Assembly (NCBI GenBank): GCA_946122785.1
Contig: CAMGYJ010000002.1
Coordinates: forward strand, 20,310,492 to 20,374,491
Source of the DNA: Linum tenue
Taxonomy: Eukaryota; Streptophyta; Magnoliopsida; Malpighiales; Linaceae
Reading direction: 5' to 3'
Length of the DNA stretch: 64,000 bases
The notes under the pieces are model-generated. The model was not told the origin of the DNA. It searched no databases and was given only the letters and a program-made list of their open reading frames with translations. A program made the translations under genes and the position numbers. Positions within the stretch are counted from its first letter, which is position 1, and every line of letters starts with the position of its first letter. This document shows positions 22,917 to 32,885 of the stretch, piece after piece.

Positions 22917-24915
22917 GAGATCAACTTATTAATGTTGAAATCAGTTTACCTCTGTCTTTTGCGTCTACTTCAAATACTCTTATTCCTCCTTCCAACAAAC
23001 TTAATTCCCCCATTTTCAAACCTTTTGAAGTTTCTAAAGAATCTAGTCTTGAATTTAAGCTTGAAATAGAAAAACGTCTTAAACAACTTTCTACACAACT
23101 ATCCACTTCTAAGAGTCCTTATATTTCAGACTCAAAATCCACGAGCAACGAGGATCAAATCGTCGATGACTCAGCCGAAGTAATTCAAGACCTAGAAGGT
23201 CATATTGAAACAGAAATCAATCGTCTCCGATGGAATCAACCCTCTGCATCTAAGATGTATTACCCACGTCCCACAACACCTGATTTAGCTCTCGAAGAGA
23301 ACCCACCATTATCCAAAATAAATACAACTCCAATTCTCTTTATAAATGGAATCTTGATGGATTTTCAGAATATCAAATTTTGAACCTTCTTCAACAAATG
23401 ACCATGGTAGCTAATGCTTACAAAACTCAAAATCAAACTTCTGATTACGCTATAGCTGAACTACTTATAGCCGGCTTTGCTGGTCAATTAAAGGGTTGGT
23501 GGGATAATATCTTAACCGCGGAAGACCAGAGAACTATTTTTACAGCTGTCAAATGTGATTCTTCTGGAACTCCTATTTTAGACTCCAATAATCAATCTTC
23601 TTAATATGTAGTTGCATTCCTGATTTTTGCCATTTCAAAACATTTTATTGGAGATCCTTCACATCTTAAAGATAAAAATGTCGAACTACTTTCTAATCTT
23701 CGTTGTAAAAAGTTTCATGACTTCCGATGGTACAAAGATACCTTTTTAACTAGGGTTATGCAAAGAGAAGATGGTAATCAACCATTTTGGAAAGAAAAGT
23801 TTTTAGCCGGTTTACCCCGTCTCTTAGGAGATAAAATCCGAAACAAAATCCAAGACACTTTTAATGGTCAAATTCCTTATGAGCAACTTATTTACGGAGA
23901 ACTTATTAGCTTTATACAAAAAGAAGGATTACAAATTTGCCATGATTTAAAACTTCAAAAACAAATCAAACGCGAACAAAAACTAACTCGAAAAGAACTA
24001 GGACCTTTTTGTGCTCAGTTTGATGAATCTTATTCAAAAATTTCTTCCAAATCTAACTGTGAGGATTGTAGCACCAAACCTCATCAAAAACATCGCGATC
24101 GTCCCTACCTATCTTTTAAAACCACGAATCAAAAATCCCATTTCTCTAGGAATCCCCTAGATAAGGGACCACGATCTAACAATGAAAATAAAAACATTAC
24201 TTGTTTTCATTGTGGAAAAACAGGTCATATTTCCAAATATTGTCGTATAAAAAAGAATCTCATTGAGCTTAATATTGATGAAGAGATTCATGACAAAATC
24301 AATAATCTTTTTCTCCAACACTACTCTTCTCATGAGGATTCTTCTTCTTCTTCTTCTTCTTCTTCTTCTTCTAATGATGATGAGAATCTTCAGGCCTTAC
24401 AATTTGATGACATCGATGAAAGTTCTGAATCTTCTATCAATGTTTTAACCAAAGATCAAGAGCTTATCTTAGATCTAATCAATAATATTGATAATCCTCA
24501 TCTCAAAGAAAAATATTTCAAAAAGCTTCATGAGCACATGGAGAAACCTCCTGTGACTATTCCACCTACCAATCCCTTTCATCAAGGTTCAACGTATAGT
24601 GTCAAAGATATCCTTTCTCGACATAGTAATAACGATTCCCACAATCCTTCTCTTCCTGACTTCCAAAAGGAATTGGATATTGTTAAGAAAGAAATTCAAC
24701 AATTACGACAGTTACAAAATAGTGATCATGAGATATTACAAACTTTAATAGCTCTCAAACCTTTAGAAGAGCCATCAACATCTAGCCCCGACAACTTTTT
24801 CGATGAAACTCCTCATGCAACCAACAGTTTAGAAACAGAGGAAATGCTAACTGATGACGATTTTCTATGTTTTTTTATCTACCATTACTACTCAAAAATG
24901 GTATGTTATCATTAA
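22917..24915 (+). pseudogene. caulimovirid capsid-like region with CCHC zinc knuckle
   Basis: This is the polyprotein part that forms the coat. It includes LLQQMTMVANAYKTQNQTSD, AGFAGQLKGWWDNIL and KFLAGLPRLLGDKI, then the CCHC knuckle CFHCGKTGHISKYC (24202-24243) that binds nucleic acid, and a serine/acidic stretch encoded by a TCT microsatellite (24341-24371). It is broken by a frame change near 23300 and an in-frame TAA at 23602-23604; the frame closes again at 24913-24915 at the capsid/protease boundary. The inverted copy at 19354-21148 carries the same region with different lesions. Confidence 0.85.
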
Positions 24916-25369
24916 TATTCAGGTTTCTTTTGATTTTACTTTAAGCGCAATGACCCTTCTTGATACAGAAGCAGACATGAACTGCATCCAAGAAGGATTA
25001 ATTCCAACTAAGTACTATGAAAAGACCCTCGAGCGTCTATCTACCGCTAACTCTCAACCTCCTCAAATACAATATAAACTTTCTAATGCTTTAATTTGTC
25101 ATCAAAATGTTGAATTCAAAACTCCTTTTATCCTAGGTCGTGACATGCAACAAAAGGTGATCTTAGGGACACCTTTTCTAAATCTTCTAAAACCTTTTAC
25201 CGTCACCGACCAAGGAATTAACACTGTTGTGTTAGGCAACAATGTTGAATTCTCATTTCTCCAAAAACCAAAAGTTCGAAACCTAAATGTTTTACGACGT
25301 AATATACACCATATAATTCGTTGTAAAACTAATCAAATATCTTATTTGCACGATGAGATACATTTTTAG
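24916..25369 (+). pseudogene. caulimovirid aspartic protease region
   Basis: The retropepsin-like domain that would cleave the polyprotein is recognised by LLDTEADMNCI (about 24958-24990), the downstream FILGRDMQQKVILGTPFLN block and its place before the reverse transcriptase. The catalytic triplet, normally Asp-Thr/Ser-Gly, reads Asp-Thr-Glu, so the enzyme would be dead. The frame overlaps the end of the capsid frame and ends at 25369. Confidence 0.8.
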
Positions 25370-25399
25370 CGAATCTTACAACAGCTTTCTCAACCCCTT

Positions 25400-26860
25400 T
25401 TGCAAAAACGAATCAACTCTTTAAAAGAGCACATTGAAAGCTCTATTTGTGCTGATACACCCAATGCTTTTTGGCATAAAAAACAACATCAGGTTGATCT
25501 TCCTTACGAAAAAGATTTCAATGAAAATCTCATTCCCACCAAGGCTAGGCCTATCCAAATGAATTCGGACCTTGAAAAACATTGTCGACAAGAAATTAAA
25601 GAATTGCTCAAAAAGGGCCTTATCAGATCTAGCCAATCCCCTTGGAGTTGTTCTGCTTTCTATGTCATTAATAATGCAGAAAAGGAACGTGGCGTTCCTC
25701 GTCTTGTTATAAACTACAAACCATTGAATAAGGCTCTGAAATGGATTAGGTATCCTATCCCCAACCAAAAGGATCTACTCCAGAAACTTTCACAGTCCCT
25801 AATATTTTCTAAATTTGACAAGAAATCCGGATTTTGGCAAATCCAAATCAAAGAAACAGACCGCCATAAAACTGCTTTTACCGTTCCCTTTGGCCAATAT
25901 GAATGGAATGTAATGCCGTTTGGTTTGAAAAATGCTCCCTCAGAATTTCAAAGAATTATGAATCAAATCTACTCTCCTTATTTTGATTTCATAATAGTTT
26001 ATATTGATGATGTGCTGGTTTTTCTTCGTCCATTGACCAACATTTCAAACATCTTAATCTATTTCTTGAAGTCACTAGACGTAACGGTCTGGCTGTCTCT
26101 AAACCAAAACTTTGTCTTTTGTCAAACTAAGATACGTTTTTTGGGTCACTACATTAGTCAATGAACAATTGTTCCAATAGAAAGATCGCTTCAATTTGCA
26201 GATAAATTTCCTGATCAAATTTTAGACAAAAATCAATTACAACGGTTCCTGGGTAGTTTAAACTATGTCCTTGACTTTTATCCCAACATCAATCTTCTTT
26301 GTAAACCTCTCCATGATAGATTGAAAAAGAGTCCCCCTCCCTGGAGTGACCAGCATACCAAAATAGTTCAGAAAATTAAGAGGCAGGTTCAGAGTCTCCC
26401 GTGCCTTCACATAAGTGATCCTTTTCTCCCTAAAATCGTCAAAACCGATGCCTCTGACCTAGGATATGGAGGAATCCTTAAGCAGATTCAGAATGATAAG
26501 GAGCTGTTGGTACGCTTTACTTCTAAACATTGGAACCCTACCCAAATCAACTACTCCACTGTCAAAAAAGAACTACTTGCTATTGTTTTATGCATCTCAA
26601 AATTTCATCATGATTTGCTCAATCTAAAATTTTTACTACGCATTGATTGCCAATCAGCAAAATACATTTTGGAAAAAGATGTTCAAAACCTTGCTTCTAA
26701 ACAAATATTTGCACGATGGCAAGCCATCCTTAGCATTTTTTATTTCAACATACAATTTATAAATGGTTCTTCAAACTCTCTTCCGGACTTCCTTACTCGG
26801 GAATTTTTGCAGGGAGGACGAAGTGCGGAAAAATCTCAGGCTTGCAATCTCCAGTCATAA
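25400..26860 (+). pseudogene. caulimovirid reverse transcriptase and RNase H
   Basis: The reverse transcriptase (about 25500-26160) shows LVINYKPLN, FSKFDKKSGFWQIQI, HKTAFTVPFGQYEWNVMPFG and the catalytic YIDDVLVF (about 26000-26020). After it the frame shifts (FLRPLTNISNI...) and ends at 26162-26164. RNase H (26321-26860) keeps its acidic residues in VKTDASDLGYGG, KKELLAIV, RIDCQSAKY and LPDFLTRE. Together these copied the pregenomic RNA into DNA in the ancestral virus. At least one frame change and a stop lie between the two domains. RNase H ends in a TAA that overlaps the next ATG. Confidence 0.9.
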
Positions 26861-28326
26861 TGCCCCCTACCACTAGATTGCGAGATAAAGAGAAAATCAA
26901 AATCAAAACATGGAGAGAGATATTTGATGATGAACAAGGAAACCCTGATCATTCAAGTGAGTATGAAGAAAGTTCTGATGATTCTGGTTCACACTCAAGT
27001 TCATCCAAAGCTTTAATCAATATTGATAAGCTTCCTCTTGAAGCCCAAAATTACCTTCAAAAATTTATTGTCGTTTCTGGTTCTAAACAAAAGCTTCCCA
27101 CTGAAGCTTCAACTTCCTCAACAATTTCCCTTTCTAAACTAATTCTTTCAAATACTCAAACGCCAAGTGGCATCCTACCCACACCCATCTCTCCCGAAGA
27201 AACCAAACAAATCTATCAGCAACATCATCTTGATGCCGCACCTACCTCAACAGAGGTGGCATCTTCGATAGCCCCTCTCAAAACTGTTTTTCCCAAAACC
27301 CAAGAGGTGGTGGTTGTCCAAGCCCCTAAAAATCGATTTCAAACGTATTTAAAGAAAAATACTTTTCAACCCATTTTCGTTGTCGAAGATGGTTTCTACC
27401 ATCAATATCCAAATGTTACTGCCAAACATTTCCTCAATGAGTGGTTCTTCAAACCAAGATCCCTCAACAAAACCCACAAATATTATGAACTTATCCTCAC
27501 AGAAACTGGATCAGTCACCTTTTCCCACAAATTTGATCCTTCAGACAAAACACTCAATACCCACTCAACCTGCAAAATCCACCAAATTATCCACCCTCGC
27601 CAATGGCCTACTAGCCCAAACACCAACCAAAAATTCCCTGCTACTATTGCTCTTAACCACCGCCAAATCTGCCAATCCTTCAATTACTGGGATTACCATG
27701 AAGCTTGGATTAATGCCTTCTTCAAGCAAAACCATATGTACCGACACTCCTGGAGTTTTTTCTTGGATTACAAAACTCCCATTATTTTCCCCAACTGGTT
27801 TATGCACTGGTGGGATCTTTTTGGGCCAACTGAAAATATCTATCCAACTGAGATACAAGAGGGATATCAAACCTTCTGTCAAAAATATTCTGGTCCAGGA
27901 TTACCCCTCCTCAAATTTTGTTACTACATCAAAGTTCCTTGGATTACTGCTTGGGAATTCAGTTACCAAACATGTGCCGTCACAAAGGTACCCATGTTAG
28001 GCCGCAGCTTCAAAACCAAATATTGGGCTGCAAATCCTCGCCCAGAACAAGCCTACAAACCTCAAGTCCTCCAATGGTTCAATAACAATCCTGAATTGTC
28101 CAAAGTTATCGAAAAATCCTCAACGCAATTTTTGCAAACAAAATCCTCAATCAGCGCTCTCTTAGCTGGCGCCAAGACTGAAGAAGAATACTTTCAAATT
28201 CTCAAAGATGTGGCGTCTAGCTCAACATCTGACGCAGATTCCACGTTCCAAAATCATGACCCGGATGAAGAAGTGCTCGGTCCTTTGCCAAGCAAAAGCA
28301 CTAAGTTGAAGACAAAGAAGAAGTGA
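26860..28326 (+). CDS. viral ORF2, function unknown (488 aa, open)
   Basis: The ATG at 26860-26862 shares its A with the upstream stop (TAATG), an arrangement that would let ribosomes terminate and restart. The frame is open for 488 codons, the longest intact viral frame in this copy. The first 170 residues are acidic and Ser/Pro-rich; the middle is aromatic-rich (HEAWINAFFKQNHMYRHSW, FPNWFMHWWDLFG); the tail is acidic then lysine-rich. I recognise no known domain. Florendoviruses are reported to have a downstream ORF of unknown function, which this fits. It might be a transactivator or virion-associated protein, but nothing in the sequence shows that. Confidence 0.7.
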   Translation: MPPTTRLRDKEKIKIKTWREIFDDEQGNPDHSSEYEESSDDSGSHSSSSKALINIDKLPLEAQNYLQKFIVVSGSKQKLPTEASTSSTISLSKLILSNTQTPSGILPTPISPEETKQIYQQHHLDAAPTSTEVASSIAPLKTVFPKTQEVVVVQAPKNRFQTYLKKNTFQPIFVVEDGFYHQYPNVTAKHFLNEWFFKPRSLNKTHKYYELILTETGSVTFSHKFDPSDKTLNTHSTCKIHQIIHPRQWPTSPNTNQKFPATIALNHRQICQSFNYWDYHEAWINAFFKQNHMYRHSWSFFLDYKTPIIFPNWFMHWWDLFGPTENIYPTEIQEGYQTFCQKYSGPGLPLLKFCYYIKVPWITAWEFSYQTCAVTKVPMLGRSFKTKYWAANPRPEQAYKPQVLQWFNNNPELSKVIEKSSTQFLQTKSSISALLAGAKTEEEYFQILKDVASSSTSDADSTFQNHDPDEEVLGPLPSKSTKLKTKKK

Positions 28327-28539
28327 CCCCATTGTTTCTTCCACTACCATAAAGACAAAGAAGAAGTGACTCCACTTCCAACCCACTCAATTTGGTTATG
28401 GAAAGAAGACCACAGATTATATATTTTCCTTTATATTAAAAATGTAATTTTGTTATGACATGAGACATAATCATATAAGTGTCCACATTGTCATCATTAT
28501 GTTTTTCAATTTATTTACCAAAAGGGGACTCCATTTCTC

Positions 28540-28547
28540 TATAAAAG
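28540..28547 (+). promoter_or_regulatory. TATA box of the viral pregenomic promoter
   Basis: TATAAAAG lies in the only long non-coding region of the viral copy, about 215 bp after ORF2, the position of the pregenomic (35S-like) promoter in caulimovirids. Transcription would begin near 28570. The following 270 bp would be the start of the leader, cut off by the MITE arm. Confidence 0.65.
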
Positions 28548-29239
28548 GAGACTCCCTTCACTTGTTGTAAGTAGAGTTGTTTTGAGTGGGAATTGCTCTC
28601 TTGTAAAGCTATCCTCCCATCATCTTCTCTCAAGAATTCTTGTGTAAGAAGTCTATCAAACTATCAAGTTTTACTTCATCTTTTTCAAATCATCTTCAAC
28701 TTTTGTTTATTTCGTGCATAACTGGTCATCTCCAGTATTTATCTTCTGCTAATCTGGTCATCTCCAGTATCATTTACTTTACAAACTATTTTCAAGTTAA
28801 TCTTTTGTTGGCTGTCTCAACCCGTCCTTACTTATTTTTTGGTTAATTTGAAAACGATAAATTTTATAAATTAACCAAAAATTATCAAATTATTTTAAAA
28901 TTTAATTTTGGTTAATTTCAAAATGATAAATAATGGAAATTAGGAAAATAATTTGAATTTAAATTTTTTAATGATTTTTAGGCTGACGAGGCAATGACAT
29001 GGCGTGTTGACTAACGGTTTGACCGTCCAAATTGACGGTCAAACCATGCGTCAGGACAATTGAGTCTATATGCTGCATAGTTCAGGCCAGGATGTTAATT
29101 TCTGAAACCATGGGCCAAAATTGTTTATATGGTCATAGTTCGGGCCAAAATAAGGTATTTACCCTATTTTTATTATGTGTGTGCTTTTGAGAACAAACAA
29201 GATATTAAGTATTTTTCTTATGGGTGTGTTAGAACTTAC

Positions 29240-29640
29240 TTTTTTTTTTTACGAAACCTGATTTCATTACGAAATAGGAGATGTGATATACAGAGTTTGG
29301 ACTAGGTCCAGGAAAGAAAAAAACTAGTCCAAAGTAAATTGGAAAGCCCATACACAAAAACCCTAACCCGCAGAAACACAGAAAAAACAAAAAGCAAAAG
29401 GCCTAACCCACAACAAGCAGCTCGACAACCCACAACCCTAGCATCAACATCCACAAGCCATCATCAGCCCCAACAGAAAACCACAGCCGCCATCAAGCAA
29501 ACGCCATCCACCGCCAACCACCCTCGTCCACCACACCACCGCCGCAAACAAACCCAACACGGCCACACCAGGAGAAGAAGAAACATCACAGCCACAGCGC
29601 CGCCGCCAACCAAAGACCACCTTCAATTGAAACACTACTT
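29240..29640 (-). mobile_element. 5'-truncated LINE 3' end (minus strand)
   Basis: A T-run (29240-29250) begins the segment. On the minus strand the DNA reads as a GC-rich low-complexity 3' region ending in CTAGTCCAAACTCTGTATAT and a poly(A) tail, typical of the 3'UTR of a plant LINE. No coding part of ORF2 remains and no target duplication was found. Confidence 0.5.
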
Positions 29641-29879
29641 ATTATGGCTATGAAATAGCCTAGTACTTTATGTTACCATTTGTTAATCTCACAGATCTAA
29701 TATTTCAGTCATCAAATTCTAGCCTTCTACCACAAACATACCATATGGTATAACATGGTATAAACATTTTTAAATACACCACACCATACCACATGGTATT
29801 TTATGGTAACTGAACACACCACACTACACTAATATGGTGAAGTAAAAAAAAACACTACCATGACAAAACCATAGTAAAA

Positions 29880-30045
29880 GTCTATCCAATTTCATGGGAT
29901 ACCCGTCCCATTTGAAACGAGTACTCAATCCCGTTTGAAGAGAAAAGTCTATCCCATATTCAAAACCCATAAGGGTTAACGGGTACCCATTATCCGTACG
30001 GGACGGATAACGGGTACCCAAACTACCCGTACATACCCGTTCAAT
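29880..30045. repeat. ACGGGTACCC-rich repeat fragment (hAT MITE-like)
   Basis: Words such as GGGTACCCATT, ACGGGACGGATAACGGG and ATACCCGTTCAA resemble the subterminal repeats of the hAT MITE at 30430, but no TAGGGGTG end is present. It is probably a decayed or truncated copy. Confidence 0.4.
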
Positions 30046-30429
30046 TGAGAAGAGAAAAATTCTATATAACTAACATACAACTCAATGAACGTGGGAATTT
30101 CAGTTCAATGAACATGCATAACACTGGATTCTTTCAGGATGTATCAGTCTTGGATAATCTTATGTGTTGAATTGATTAAAACAAAGGGAGGAAGCAGAGT
30201 TTACACCGGAAAGGATAAACATGATTGAGGAGTTTGAGGGCATCCTTGGTTTAATGTATATATGAAATAAAATTATCAGACAACTTGACTCTAGCCACAA
30301 AAGGATGAAACTCAACGAAAACCACCAAATTTCAGCATCCATAATATTCTCCCCAAAGATTGATCCATTCATCTGAGCTCCATTCTTAACATTCCTCTTC
30401 GGCTTCATTGCAACAGGAGCTGGGCAGGG

Positions 30430-30655
30430 TAGGGGTGGAATGTGGAAATGTAATGTTTATTGTAGGAATTTTTGTTAAGGGTATTATGGGTACTCGTATT
30501 ACCCAAATGGGTATTAACGGGTTACCCGTTGTAGAAATCATTGATCCCAAATTTCATCCCGTTAAAAGAAAAAAGGGTATTTGCGTACCCGTAATCCTTA
30601 AAAAACGGGACGGGTATGGGTATACCCAAATACCCGTTCCCGTTGCCCACCCCTA
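30430..30655. mobile_element. small hAT-like MITE (226 bp)
   Basis: The ends are TAGGGGTGG...CCACCCCTA, and the interior has ACGGGTACCC-type repeats. The flanking 8-mers do not match, so the duplication is lost or the copy is rearranged. It abuts the 3' end of the MULE transposase remnant. Confidence 0.65.
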
Positions 30656-32835
30656 CTCACAGTTAGTCGATCCACCCGTACCAGCTGTTTCGATAATTGG
30701 TAAAGCTTCACACTTCCTGATCAAATCACTCATGAAATCCATGATTGATTTATACAAATCATCATTCAAACAAACCCTACTGATAAGCAATGCAGAAACA
30801 ACTGAAATATTGAACAGACGAGACCGATACTTTGATGGACTATCAGTAGACGACACTGCAAATCCAAAATTCCCACCCGTTTTTGTTGTCCTTGTCCATT
30901 GCTTCAAAATCAAAGTAGAAGGAATGTGCTGGAACTTCACATTGCAAGTTGTAGACCACAACAAATCGTATCCCCTCAATTGATGCTTACACAACATACC
31001 ACTTGACTCCCACTTACGACAAGTACACTTAATTTCACCATTATCAAAATCAACTATCAGCAGTCTGCTGTCAAACCTTGAGAAGTCTGCTAACAATGTG
31101 AAGACATCAAAGACCTTTACATTCTCTTCTTGAGCTAACTCTGTATTAGGAAAAACATTGTATGAAAGAGATTCTTTGTACTGCCCCAAAAAAAGTTGGA
31201 ATATTTTTGGCGTATATAGATCAGCAACTTGCTTGACAATAGCACTACATGAAAAGCGACAATCAGCAAACGTAGAAATTGCTCTGTACTCCTCTTCTTC
31301 TTCAACATCTCTCTTATTATCAAGCATCCTATCAAACTGTACAAAGAACCTAGGAATACTAAATTTGACTGCAAGTAATGCCGAAGATTACTGTTGCAAC
31401 ACTCGCTTAACTGGGTGCTCTTCATACAGCACCAAAATGAGATTTCACCCAAACCGATGACCACTTCTCCATGACATTGTAAATAAATGCCTTGTAACCA
31501 ACTATGTCCAAGAGGTCATGTCCCAGGGAAACACTTATCTATCATTTTTTTCCAATTATACTCAAAATCATCCTCATCATCAACATTGTACATCAAATAA
31601 CTAAGCTCACAAAGGAAAGCTGAATCACACAAAGATCTCAGATTAACAACTGCATTCTGTGAGATATGCCATGAACACAATCCGTGGAAACAACTTGGGA
31701 AAACAGACCTTATACCAGCAGCAATTGCAGCAGCCTGATCAGTAAAAATAGACGAGGGGCTCACACCTCCCATACATTCCAAAAATTGATTAAACAACTA
31801 CTCAAACATTGTCGTTGTTTCATCATATAGAAGGGCAGATGCAAACACAGTGAGTTGATGATGGTTGTTGAAACCAACAAACAAAACTGCACATACCATG
31901 TGGTACACAAGTGTTAAAAACAAAAATACCACCATAGTATTGACAGCTAACAACATAATACCAAATCAAAATAACTATAATACAAAATAATCACAATATC
32001 AGAACACATACCTAGTGGTCGATACTCTTTATTCGTTTTGTATGTAGTATCAAAACAAACTGAATCACCGAAAAATGATAATCCATCCGCATCTTCCCAT
32101 CTGCTCAAAAAATACTAGCAATATTCTCCTCCACATCAACCTCTACCTCATGAAAAAACCCAGGATCTAGCTTAGCTTGTCGTCTAAAGTATTTCAGCAA
32201 TGCAGTTGCATCACCATGCTCCATTGATGACGTCCTCACTGTCCGCAGGTGGTTCTTCAAATAATTTTTTGTGAAACCAATAAACTTCCGACCACCACCT
32301 CCTATACTAATTGCATTATACGGAGCAGTCACACCTATACCAACAACATCATTCACATCTGCCAACATTTTATAGACAGGAGCCAGTTGTCTATTTGATC
32401 TCATATAGTGACACATACTCTCAGGAATCATGTCATGATTATGCACATCACACCACTCATAAATCTTATAACACTTAAACTCTCCAAACCACCTAATTCG
32501 AAATAAGCACCATCACATCCACCCCTAATTTCTGGAACACGACGAACACGAGCCTTCACATCAATAGAACCACGATTAGCAGGATTATTCTCACTACCAA
32601 TCCTCCAGCCTTCCTTATTGCAACAATACTTAATATAACAAACTTCCTTTAAACCATTATTAAGATTCGGACATGCCGACTGATGGTAAATCCTCACATC
32701 AAAACCTTTATAGTTCTCATAATCCACATAAAATCTATATGCATCATCAACTGTATAGAACTCAAGGTTATTCCAGGAACTTCGAACATTAGGATCTATA
32801 CCATCAAAACCTAAAACATAAAAAGAATGAAACAT
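30653..32835 (-). pseudogene. FAR1/MULE transposase (FAR1 DNA-binding, MULE DDE, SWIM)
   Basis: On the minus strand the order is a FAR1-type DNA-binding domain (about 32790-32430: DDAYRFYVDYENYKGFDVRI, YIKYCCNKEGW), a linker, the MULE transposase core, and a SWIM zinc finger (CTCRKWESSGMLCKHQLRGYDLL, about 31030-30960). In the core the first catalytic Asp is in FGDSVCFDTTYKT and the second in SSIFTDQAAAIAAGI, followed by CFHGLCSWHI. An apparent intron lies near 31890-32010. Frames change near 32450 and 32100, and a stop lies near 31797, so it is dead. The protein class moves Mutator-like elements and is ancestral to the host FHY3/FAR1 regulators; the scattered breaks favour a transposon remnant. 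Confidence 0.8.
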
Positions 32836-32885
32836 TAATTATGTAAAAAATATAATACCACCGTAGTATAATATGGTAAAGTTTA

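Larger units (their letters stand above)
21153..28845 (+). other. endogenous caulimovirid, Florendovirus-like, near full length (decayed)
   Basis: This is an integrated plant pararetrovirus genome of about 7.7 kb. Order: tRNA-Met primer-binding site, movement protein, capsid-like region with zinc knuckle, aspartic protease, reverse transcriptase, RNase H, a second ORF, then a non-coding region with a TATA box. There are no LTRs or integrase, which separates it from Ty3 elements. A polyprotein followed by a separate downstream ORF is the layout reported for endogenous florendoviruses; genus is inferred, family is secure. The coding region carries several stops and frame changes, so it is a fossil. 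It sits inside a MITE with an inverted partial copy on its left. Confidence 0.85.
19088..29164. mobile_element. hairpin MITE split by an endogenous pararetrovirus
   Basis: The two ends form a long inverted repeat: the left arm (19088-19353) matches the reverse complement of the right arm (about 28846-29164) over about 250 bp, including GACGGTCAA, CGCCATGTCATTGCC and CCTAAAAATCATTAAAAAAT. The outer ends are GGGT..ACCC, and the whole is flanked by the direct repeat TATTTTTA (19080-19087, 29165-29172), or 9 bp if one terminal base is shared. Target length and long arms fit a Mutator-type MITE of about 590 bp. All DNA between the arms is virus-derived, so the MITE came first and the virus inserted near its centre. 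Confidence 0.8.

Noticed and set aside
21339..26860. Ty3/gypsy retrotransposon as an explanation for the virus-like region
   Set aside because: No LTRs and no integrase after RNase H; a movement-protein region precedes the capsid, and a separate ORF and TATA region follow, as in Caulimoviridae.
29339..29653. 104-residue Pro/His/Thr-rich plus-strand frame
   Set aside because: It is the reverse of a GC-rich LINE 3' region and has low complexity only.
30160..30408. 82-residue minus-strand frame after the MULE transposase
   Set aside because: It could be a decayed C-terminal extension of the transposase, but it has no recognisable motif, so it is not called separately.
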